Below are positions 50,062 through 55,411 of a DNA stretch of 55,411 nt, in pieces (within the stretch, counting starts at the first letter, position 1; each line of letters opens with the position of its first letter). The notes beneath the pieces were generated by a model that saw nothing but the letters and a program-made list of their open reading frames with translations, was not told the DNA's origin and made no database searches. The DNA comes from a virus. Both the position numbers and the translations under genes were made by a program. The stretch covers positions 1-55,411 of the IMG/VR virus record IMGVR_UViG_3300008999_000007; one strand, given 5' to 3'.

Positions 50062-51654
50062 ATGAAAACATTTAAATCTATCAGAGAAAGTTACTCGGGA
50101 GAGCCTGGAGTGTCACAAATTGATAATGTACCAGAGGATCCGATGACGTATGTAGAGATTAAGCCTAAGAAAACTAAAGTGGTTAAAGAGGCAATGTCTG
50201 ACGGCGATAAGTCCTCGGTTGCTCTCCAGGCTATGGTTGCTAAAAAGAATCTTCAGCAAACAGCTGGAAAGAATAAATCCCAGGCATTCGTAGATAAAAT
50301 GGTTTCAAAGGCTAATGCCGGTGACCGTCTTCCTAAAAGACCTAATGATGAGTACGATCGCAAGGTAACAACCTATCTTAAGAAGAAGTATAACGAAGAA
50401 GCTGAGCAGATGGATGAGTTGAATAAAGATACTGTATATTCTTATGCAGCAAAGGCTGAAAAAGATGCAGACAGAAAACATAAAGCCCTTACCTCTCAAA
50501 TCAAATCCAATAACCCTTTATCTGCCAATAAGACAGCTGATAAGATTATCAAGCGTTATAGAGGTATGGATCGAGCTGAGAATCGGCTTAATAAAGAAGA
50601 GACAGAACAAGTTAATGAGGGTGATCGCCAAGCCCTTGCAAAGAAGTTAACTAACAAAATGTATTCAATTGGGAAAGGCTTAGGTAAACTAGCCAAAAGT
50701 CAAAATAATACAAATATTGTAACTAATTTAAAAAATACTAAATCTGATATGCATAAAGCAGTTGGTATGGCTAATAATTCTACTGTTAAAAAAATGTTAA
50801 ACAAAGAAGAGACAGAACAAATGGACGAAAAAGTTACATCTAAAGATATTAAGATGGCCGTTGGTGTAGCCAAGGATAAGCGCTATGCTGGTGGTAACAT
50901 GTCAGGAGCAGTTAAAACAATGGAAAAGATGAAACCTGGTCTCTCCAAGCACCCAAGAGTACAACAAGTACTTAAGTCAACCAATGAAGACTTTGATAAA
51001 TTGTCCCCGCAACAAAAAGCACATCAATATAACCTAGATTCTGCACAAAGAGAAATTGATCGTCGCCATGGTGAAGGTGAGGATATGTCTGGTGCAAAAA
51101 TTAACAAGAAAACTTATGAGATTAATAAACCTAAAAAACTAAGGGTATCGGAAGGTGTTGATTTCTTAAAGGTTTGGGACAGCATCAAACCTGTGTACGA
51201 AGATGTTAAAACAACCCATGAAGATCCTTTGGTTGTTACTAAGGACGAAGAAGGTCATATTCATACTCATGCCAACCTATCTGTCGCCAATGCAATTCAT
51301 GGTACAAATGTAAAGCACCAAGCTATTCATACCTATAAAAAAGTTCAGGATGGTAAATTTACATTCGAATTATCTAAGCACCATGAAGGTGCTTTAAAAG
51401 AAGATGCTCCCTTTGACCCAGTTGCTCATAAGAAAGAACACGATAGGTTAATTACCAAGCACATAATGGCTCATAAGGCTTTAATGGCTTCTCCTGGAGA
51501 AGAATTAAAAAACAAGCAGATGGAGCGTCTTAATGCTGTTAAGCGAGAGATTCGTAACCATAAAGATAAAGTTCCTGCAGGACCTGCCCCTAAACCCGGT
51601 AGTGCTGCTGAATACTATGCCAATAAGAAACCTGGTGAATATACTGGAGATTAA
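50062..51654 (+). CDS. Candidate internal head protein with repeats (530 aa)
   Basis: A very basic, Lys/Asn/Ala-rich protein. Its N-terminus MKTFKSIRE|S matches the capsid-targeting pattern with an IxE gp21-type site. Three motifs, NEEAEQMDE (111-119), NKEETEQVNE (177-186) and NKEETEQMDE (247-256), separate helical modules; the last two share an 18-base identical DNA stretch (50593-50610 and 50803-50820). The middle contains DKLSPQQKAHQYNLDSAQRE and a His-rich segment (KDEEGHIHTHANLSV). The motifs may be gp21 cleavage sites or binding modules. A packaged, DNA-binding function is inferred. Confidence 0.6.
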   Translation: MKTFKSIRESYSGEPGVSQIDNVPEDPMTYVEIKPKKTKVVKEAMSDGDKSSVALQAMVAKKNLQQTAGKNKSQAFVDKMVSKANAGDRLPKRPNDEYDRKVTTYLKKKYNEEAEQMDELNKDTVYSYAAKAEKDADRKHKALTSQIKSNNPLSANKTADKIIKRYRGMDRAENRLNKEETEQVNEGDRQALAKKLTNKMYSIGKGLGKLAKSQNNTNIVTNLKNTKSDMHKAVGMANNSTVKKMLNKEETEQMDEKVTSKDIKMAVGVAKDKRYAGGNMSGAVKTMEKMKPGLSKHPRVQQVLKSTNEDFDKLSPQQKAHQYNLDSAQREIDRRHGEGEDMSGAKINKKTYEINKPKKLRVSEGVDFLKVWDSIKPVYEDVKTTHEDPLVVTKDEEGHIHTHANLSVANAIHGTNVKHQAIHTYKKVQDGKFTFELSKHHEGALKEDAPFDPVAHKKEHDRLITKHIMAHKALMASPGEELKNKQMERLNAVKREIRNHKDKVPAGPAPKPGSAAEYYANKKPGEYTGD

Positions 51655-51659
51655 TAATT

Positions 51660-52073
51660 ATGAAAACCTTTGAACAGTTGTGTGAGACGGTTCGCGTTGG
51701 TAAGGCTCAGCAATTTGCCGCCAAAGCACACGACGTATGGCGTAAGGGCTTTGATCCATCTGGGACTAAAGAACGTATTAAAAAGAATTCTGACGGTACA
51801 GAAGGTAACATTAACGTTCCTTTTCATAAACTACACCCCGATTGGAAGAAAGAGAACCTAGCTGCCGGTCATGCCGCCTTAGCCGCTGTTAAGAAACATC
51901 CCCGTGATATAGAGAAAGCATCGGAACACGTACACAATGAGTGGATGAAACGTAATCCCAAAGCCGATCACAATGCCGCCCAACACGTTCCCTATCATGA
52001 GTTATCAGACTCAGAGAAAGAGAAAGATAGGGTGCATGTAAGGACTATGCAGAGTCTCCGACAGAAGCGATAG
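51660..52073 (+). CDS. Candidate internal head protein, RyR-domain-like (137 aa)
   Basis: A basic protein. N-terminus MKTFEQLCE|T again fits the capsid-targeting pattern with an LxE site. The body holds two related halves, NVPFHKLHPDWKKENLAAG and HVPYHELSDSEKEKDRVHV, each preceded by a W-rich helix (VWRKGF; EWMKRNPKADHNAA). The second matches the VPYxELxxxEKxxDR core of RyR domains, known in several phages. It follows the 530-aa gene by 5 bases. A terminator-promoter cassette follows. Confidence 0.65.
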   Translation: MKTFEQLCETVRVGKAQQFAAKAHDVWRKGFDPSGTKERIKKNSDGTEGNINVPFHKLHPDWKKENLAAGHAALAAVKKHPRDIEKASEHVHNEWMKRNPKADHNAAQHVPYHELSDSEKEKDRVHVRTMQSLRQKR

Positions 52074-52081
52074 CTCCTAAC

Positions 52082-52117
52082 AACCCGTAACGTAACAGTT
52101 GCGGGTTCTTTGTTTCT
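52082..52117 (+). terminator. Terminator part of cassette copy 3
   Basis: AACCCGTAAC (52082-52091), loop GTAACA, GTTGCGGGTT (52098-52107), then CTTTGTTT. The stem-loop is identical to that at 46798. Confidence 0.75.
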
Positions 52118-52127
52118 GGACTATAAT
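52099..52127 (+). promoter_or_regulatory. Sigma70-like promoter, cassette copy 3
   Basis: TTGCGG (52099-52104), 17-base spacer, TATAAT (52122-52127), with the -35 inside the terminator stem. The next gene starts at 52151 after AAAAGGAAAACGAA. Confidence 0.75.
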
Positions 52128-52150
52128 AGGGTATAGAAAAGGAAAACGAA

Positions 52151-52348
52151 ATGTCAAAGATTAAAGATATAATAATCGATGTAATAGAGAGACTGGAATC
52201 AGGTACGAAGCCTGATGAGATTGCCTATTATCTTTCTCATACATATGATATTCCTTATGAGTATGAAGTTATGGAAGTCATCGAGAAGATTCGTTCTACA
52301 ATGAATCTAACCAATGATATGGTTGAAGATGTTTGTCTGAGGTATTGA
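52151..52348 (+). CDS. Small helical hypothetical protein
   Basis: A 65-aa acidic, helical protein (DIIIDVIERLESGTKPDEIA, then YEVMEVIEKIRSTMNL). Promoter and ribosome site are both good. It could be a host-interaction protein made early; no family recognised. Confidence 0.6.
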   Translation: MSKIKDIIIDVIERLESGTKPDEIAYYLSHTYDIPYEYEVMEVIEKIRSTMNLTNDMVEDVCLRY

Positions 52349-52349
52349 T

Positions 52350-52505
52350 ATGTGGCGAATTAGAAAAACGGGTGAAGAAGGCGGATACATTGTCCGTAGT
52401 AAAGAGTTAGCCGAACAGCTTCTGGATCAATGGGCCCGGCAAGGTGCTATCTGGGAAATGGTAGAGATTACCGAGTACGAGCTCGGTGATCCGATGGAAC
52501 AATAA
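52350..52505 (+). CDS. Small hypothetical protein
   Basis: A 51-aa protein (MWRIRKTGEEGGYIVRSKEL, then ELGDPMEQ) starting 1 base after the previous stop. Sequence suggests a compact fold with an acidic tail. The following gene also begins MWR, a possible short duplication. Confidence 0.5.
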   Translation: MWRIRKTGEEGGYIVRSKELAEQLLDQWARQGAIWEMVEITEYELGDPMEQ

Positions 52506-52506
52506 T

Positions 52507-52692
52507 ATGTGGCGAAAGAGAGAGATTATGGAACTACAAGATAAAACTACTATAAGTACGTTGGTTGATATAGTACCTACCGATGTGTCGGGTAAATGGG
52601 TAAAGAAGGAAGATCTGTACCCCTTTGCAGCAGCTGTAGCCGCTTACGTTCTTACTAGAGTTGAGAAGAATATAAATGATTCCAACCTTTAA
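52507..52692 (+). CDS. Small hypothetical protein
   Basis: A 61-aa protein (ELQDKTTISTLVDIVPTDVS, then DLYPFAAAVAAYVLTRVEKN). Alternative start 52528 has a GAGAGAGA stretch before it and removes the first seven residues. It overlaps the next gene by 17 bases. Function unknown. Confidence 0.5.
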   Translation: MWRKREIMELQDKTTISTLVDIVPTDVSGKWVKKEDLYPFAAAVAAYVLTRVEKNINDSNL

Positions 52693-52831
52693 GTTAACTG
52701 TAACAGATGAATTTCATTCTGACTTCGTTTACGAGACAGACGATAAAGAAGAAGTCTTAGATAGGGTTGCCTTATGGTTATCACAACTAGATAATACTCC
52801 TATATACAATCTGAACATAGAGGTGAACTAA
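52676..52831 (+). CDS. Small hypothetical protein
   Basis: A 51-aa acidic protein (MIPTFKLTVTDEFHSDFVYE, then RVALWLSQLDNTPIYNLNIE). Strand-helix-strand pattern suggests a small alpha/beta unit. Its stop overlaps the next ATG (TAATG). Confidence 0.5.
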   Translation: MIPTFKLTVTDEFHSDFVYETDDKEEVLDRVALWLSQLDNTPIYNLNIEVN

Positions 52832-53037
52832 TGTCAACGATCTTTACATGCGGTCACAAGGCCGAGGATGATGAGGACGGGTGGACAATATCCACCAAAG
52901 CGTATACGAGAGAGAACAAGAGGGCGGTTGATTACAGGACGGTCTGTAACAGATGTTATCATGTATATGAGACAGAGGGCCTGGTTCTTTATGGAGAAGC
53001 GGATGTTAAAGAGTGGTTTGGAGGACCAAATGATTGA
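52831..53037 (+). CDS. Small putative zinc-binding protein
   Basis: A 68-aa protein with FTCGHKAED (C7, H9) and VCNRCYHVYE (C39, C42), a CxH...CxxC set that could hold one zinc ion. It is coupled to both neighbours. Function unknown. Confidence 0.55.
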   Translation: MSTIFTCGHKAEDDEDGWTISTKAYTRENKRAVDYRTVCNRCYHVYETEGLVLYGEADVKEWFGGPND

Positions 53038-53245
53038 TGAAAATAAACCTGGTACAGAAGTTGTAGAAGATGCAAAGCCGTTGAGTGCAAAGGAGCAGCG
53101 GTTTCAAAACGATGAGATGATTGCCAAGCTTAGAAAGAAAAACCCTAATTTACGGGTTATTCAGAAGAAGGGTTCGTTCACGATATCTAACCCCAAGGCA
53201 CCCAGTACTTTGTTAACTAATCTTTTAAAAAGAACCAAAGAATAA
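53030..53245 (+). CDS. Small basic hypothetical protein
   Basis: A 71-aa protein (SAKEQRFQNDEMIAKLRKKN, then GSFTISNPKAPSTLLTNLLK). It overlaps the previous gene by 8 bases. The basic C-terminus may bind nucleic acid. A hairpin follows the gene. Confidence 0.5.
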   Translation: MIDENKPGTEVVEDAKPLSAKEQRFQNDEMIAKLRKKNPNLRVIQKKGSFTISNPKAPSTLLTNLLKRTKE

Positions 53246-53263
53246 AGACTTTTTAGCTTACTA

Positions 53264-53283
53264 CAGACTCCTTGCGGAGTCTG
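53264..53283. terminator. Strong hairpin, possibly bidirectional terminator
   Basis: CAGACTCC (53264-53271) pairs perfectly with GGAGTCTG (53276-53283) over TTGC. On the plus strand no T-run follows. It ends the small-gene run at 52151-53245 and also lies downstream of a minus-strand promoter at 53342-53349. Confidence 0.55.
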
Positions 53284-53301
53284 AGAATAATTGAAAGTTG
53301 T

Positions 53302-53349
53302 TTATTTTTTACCCATGATATTCTCCTTTGTAAAGTATGTATATTTATA
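53302..53349 (-). promoter_or_regulatory. Minus-strand late promoter and ribosome site without a gene
   Basis: On the minus strand, TATAAATA (53349-53342) is followed by AAAGGAGA (53329-53322) and an ATG at 53316, but the frame reads only MGKK before a stop at 53304-53302. The rest of the 112-base gap holds nothing else. It looks like the leader of a lost or truncated late gene. Confidence 0.55.
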
Positions 53350-53356
53350 AAAGAAC

Positions 53357-53992
53357 ATGAATAATCTTGTTGACGATATTTGCTACGATGAAGTTGCATA
53401 TCAAAAGTTTCCTCAATACCGACAATGGTTTAATAAACTGTATGTTGCTGATACATTCAGGTACATATGTGGGCCTGGAGGATTTCCAGTTCCCAAAGCA
53501 GATACCTATGTTGTAAGACCAACATACAACCTGAGAGGGTTCAGTATCAATGCATCTAAAATGTATATTACCCCTGCAGATGTCCATCTGGTGCCCCCAG
53601 GCTATTTTTGGGTTGAGGTGTTTAAGGGAAACCATTATACTTTAGACTATACCAAGATAGACAATAAGTTTCAGCAAATAAACTGTTATGTTGGAGATAA
53701 TGATCCAGAGGATCTTTATAGATTCTATAGTTGGAAAAAAAGTAATTATCATTTTACTCTTCCCAGGCAATTAGAAGAATTAGATGTCAAATGGTTAAAT
53801 ATTGAAATAATTGGTGATAAGATTGTAGAAGTACATTTAAGGCATGGAATGGATTCCTATATGGAGTACGAAGAGTTAATTCCTGTATGGGAAGGTGACA
53901 AAAAGGAAAAAGATGGTTACACTTTTATGGAAAAGGTATATGATGGTGAAGGTTGGTTTAAAATTAAAAGATTAGGATACTTAGTCAAGTAA
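53357..53992 (+). CDS. Conserved hypothetical protein of marine T4-like phages
   Basis: A 211-aa protein. VDDICYDEVAYQKFPQYRQW, RYICGPGGFPVPKADTYVVR, PTYNLRGFSINASKMYI and VPPGYFWVEVFKG form a pattern I recall from cyanophage and pelagiphage proteins of unknown function. The C-terminal half is acidic and aromatic. No clear ribosome site precedes it; a TATAAA box lies upstream. Function unknown. Confidence 0.6.
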   Translation: MNNLVDDICYDEVAYQKFPQYRQWFNKLYVADTFRYICGPGGFPVPKADTYVVRPTYNLRGFSINASKMYITPADVHLVPPGYFWVEVFKGNHYTLDYTKIDNKFQQINCYVGDNDPEDLYRFYSWKKSNYHFTLPRQLEELDVKWLNIEIIGDKIVEVHLRHGMDSYMEYEELIPVWEGDKKEKDGYTFMEKVYDGEGWFKIKRLGYLVK

Positions 53993-53998
53993 CGAATA

Positions 53999-54079
53999 AT
54001 GATAGATACAATTATTTTTATAGCAATCATGGTAACCTGTGTAGGGGTGGTGCTGTGGGATATTAATAGGAACGGATAA
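53999..54079 (+). CDS. Tiny membrane peptide
   Basis: A 26-aa ORF: a hydrophobic helix (IDTIIFIAIMVTCVGVVLW) with a DINRNG tail. It fits the short gap and overlaps the next start (TAATG). Small size makes it uncertain. Confidence 0.35.
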   Translation: MIDTIIFIAIMVTCVGVVLWDINRNG

Positions 54080-54147
54080 TGTTGGAACGTAACTGCTTGA
54101 CGATCGACCCAGAAGAGCATATAATTACGTATGTTAAGGAGAAATGA
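54079..54147 (+). CDS. Tiny hypothetical peptide
   Basis: A 22-aa ORF (MLERNCLTIDPEEHIITYVK) in the gap between two coupled genes. No other support; it may only serve translational coupling. Confidence 0.25.
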   Translation: MLERNCLTIDPEEHIITYVKEK

Positions 54148-54148
54148 T

Positions 54149-54352
54149 ATGACTATTACAGTAAAAGAAATGATTGAGGCATTAAGCAAGTTGCCTTCAG
54201 ATGCCGAGCTCGTAGTAACGGAGAGCGGTTATTACAGTTATGGGGAATTTGCCAATATTATGTTGCCTGAGGTCTACACGGTGGGGGAGGACGAGGATAT
54301 ACCAGTAGGTACGCAGGTGTACCGCATTGGCCATTCACATCAGAGTTATTGA
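54149..54352 (+). CDS. Small hypothetical protein
   Basis: A 67-aa acidic protein (TVKEMIEALSKLPSDAELVV, then GYYSYGEFANIMLPEV). The ATKEMIEALSKLP-type start is common in small phage proteins. An AAGGAG site 8 bases upstream fixes the start. Confidence 0.6.
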   Translation: MTITVKEMIEALSKLPSDAELVVTESGYYSYGEFANIMLPEVYTVGEDEDIPVGTQVYRIGHSHQSY

Positions 54353-54353
54353 T

Positions 54354-54758
54354 ATGAGAGACAGTGACGTAAAAAAAGAGATCGAACGAATGATTGATAA
54401 TCGTCAAGACCTGGTATACCGGCTTAGAAAGAGGGCGGAGATACGTAGACAGATACCGACAAGGAAATCGGTACAGGAGAACCAGTCCGATAGATTATCT
54501 GACCTTTTAGATGAGTCTGCAAATGAAATAGAAAGATTGAGTAATATGAAACCTTTTGCCTGGTACGATCCCTCAAATAGGCATATTAGTCTAGATCAAC
54601 ACGATCCTTCCTTCACCCCTCTCGGTCAACTCATCCCCCTCTATAGACAATCTAGCAATATAGATGCCGGAATAGATAGAAATACAGATAACAAAGAATA
54701 TAGTATGGGCACCGAAGAAGGTTTAAGTGACTTTATCAAGTACAGGAACAGGCTATGA
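54354..54758 (+). CDS. Hypothetical protein
   Basis: A 134-aa, charged, largely helical protein (KKEIERMIDNRQDLVYRLRK, then DRLSDLLDESANEIERLSNM). The ATG at 54354 overlaps the previous stop region; a TTG upstream is less likely. No family recognised. Confidence 0.55.
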   Translation: MRDSDVKKEIERMIDNRQDLVYRLRKRAEIRRQIPTRKSVQENQSDRLSDLLDESANEIERLSNMKPFAWYDPSNRHISLDQHDPSFTPLGQLIPLYRQSSNIDAGIDRNTDNKEYSMGTEEGLSDFIKYRNRL

Positions 54759-54994
54759 TGATAGAAAATTGTACGATAAAGCCGGCTAAAGGTCAAAAGG
54801 GTTACCTGTTGTATACCATGAAAAAAGAGTATGTGTTCAGGGTGTACAGGGAAGATCGAAGCTTCACCGACTACGATATACACCATTGTGACCTTGAATT
54901 AACAATTAACGATGATGATGCCACATTCTATGAGTTTGATGATGGGAGAAGTATCCTCGATCACAGTTATGAGATAGCTAAAGGTGAAAAGTAA
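54755..54994 (+). CDS. Hypothetical protein
   Basis: A 79-aa acidic beta-rich protein (GYLLYTMKKEYVFRVYREDR, then DLELTINDDDATFYEFDDGR). The pattern resembles small immunity- or inhibitor-like folds, but this is only an impression. It overlaps both neighbours. Confidence 0.55.
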   Translation: MMIENCTIKPAKGQKGYLLYTMKKEYVFRVYREDRSFTDYDIHHCDLELTINDDDATFYEFDDGRSILDHSYEIAKGEK

Positions 54995-55188
54995 TGAATA
55001 TATCCAGAATCAATCAACGTAATATCGAGATAGATAGGGCGGAAAAAGCAAACGTTCAGTATAAAAGAAACGAAGATTATAGGAAAGTAGTAGAGAAGAA
55101 GAACGTAGAAAGAAGCATTGCCGATAGAATAGCAAGGAACATGAGACTGGATAGGGATAGGGGAAGAAATGTGGATGTGGAGGTATAA
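54994..55188 (+). CDS. Small basic helical protein
   Basis: A 64-aa protein, very rich in Arg, Asn and Glu (RINQRNIEIDRAEKANVQYK, then IADRIARNMRLDRDRGRN). Probably a long helix able to bind nucleic acid. It is coupled to both neighbours by one-base overlaps. Confidence 0.5.
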   Translation: MNISRINQRNIEIDRAEKANVQYKRNEDYRKVVEKKNVERSIADRIARNMRLDRDRGRNVDVEV

Positions 55189-55376
55189 TGACCGATAAAG
55201 AAGAACTAAAAGCACTACTAAAGTCGTATAAAGAATCACCTTCAAGGGGGATAAGGGATGAGATAGCAATTGCTAAGATAGAAGATATACTGGATAATAA
55301 CGATATAGTATTCAGGACAGAAGAGTTACCAGAAGACTTTATCTTTGAGAATCCAGATAAACACGCATCTCATTGA
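55188..55376 (+). CDS. Small acidic hypothetical protein
   Basis: A 62-aa protein (DKEELKALLKSYKESPSRGI, then ELPEDFIFENPDKHASH). The tandem helix pattern is simple and no family is recognised. It is the last gene before the right edge; the remaining 35 bases hold nothing recognisable. Confidence 0.5.
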   Translation: MTDKEELKALLKSYKESPSRGIRDEIAIAKIEDILDNNDIVFRTEELPEDFIFENPDKHASH

Positions 55377-55411
55377 ACCTCCTCTGACCTATCTTATAGC
55401 CGTCTGGGGCA

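Noticed and set aside
54079-54147. A firm protein call for the 22-codon frame
   Set aside because: Only its coupling to neighbours supports it, so it is listed with low confidence.
1-55411. tRNA genes, which marine T4-like phages often carry
   Set aside because: No cloverleaf with TTCRA and CCA-adjacent acceptor pairing was noticed in the short gaps; a tRNAscan run would be needed to exclude them fully.

Overview
This window is part of the genome of a tailed, contractile dsDNA phage of the T4-like superfamily. The evidence is the ordered block gp13-gp14-gp15-gp16-gp17-gp18-gp19-gp20-gp67-gp21-gp22-gp23 followed by uvsY, uvsW, gp55, gp47 and gp46, plus late promoters of the T4 type (TATAAATA) in front of head and tail genes. 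Protein style (MTD-like fibre starts, NLYFTNAR fibre repeats, small conserved proteins next to gp46, gp47 and uvsW) is closest to marine or freshwater cyanophage/pelagiphage-type T4-like viruses. The host cannot be told from the sequence. DNA polymerase, gp32, gp41 and other replisome genes are not in this window.

Layout. (1) 1-16095: tail fibre and adhesin genes, repeat-rich, including a 1342-aa fibre with about 24 copies of an NLYFTNAR-type repeat, a fibre with an S74 intramolecular chaperone, and a 1600-aa protein with a polyglycine C-terminal domain. (2) 16147-28980: neck, terminase, tail sheath and tube, portal, prohead protease, scaffold and major capsid. (3) 29084-33472: a tube-like protein, a glycosyltransferase-like protein, UvsY, UvsW and the late sigma factor gp55. 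(4) 33493-42280: a small-molecule and DNA-modification block with FolE, QueD, QueE, QueC and QueF (the full route from GTP to preQ1), a DpdA-like transglycosylase, a PurN-like formyltransferase, a stand-alone class II amidotransferase next to QueC, and a YhhQ-type precursor transporter. (5) 42285-45517: gp47/gp46 recombination nuclease. (6) 45553-55376: accessory region of many small overlapping genes, with three proteins carrying a capsid-targeting-like N-terminus, a DenV-like DNA glycosylase, a nucleotidase and one minus-strand NUMOD3 (homing-endonuclease-related) gene.

How it fits together. The main system is a self-sufficient 7-deazaguanine DNA hypermodification pathway. The phage appears able to make preQ0 and preQ1, import a precursor, insert the base into DNA with DpdA after replication, and perhaps formylate it with a DpdN-like enzyme, most likely to evade restriction. 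Regulation is visible at three levels: sigma70-like promoters (TTGAYN-17/18-TATAAT), two of which sit 5 nt from a start codon and imply leaderless mRNAs; compact terminator-promoter cassettes in the accessory region; and gp55-type late promoters in front of structural genes.

All calls come from reading the sequence and from remembered family motifs; no database search or structure prediction was run.
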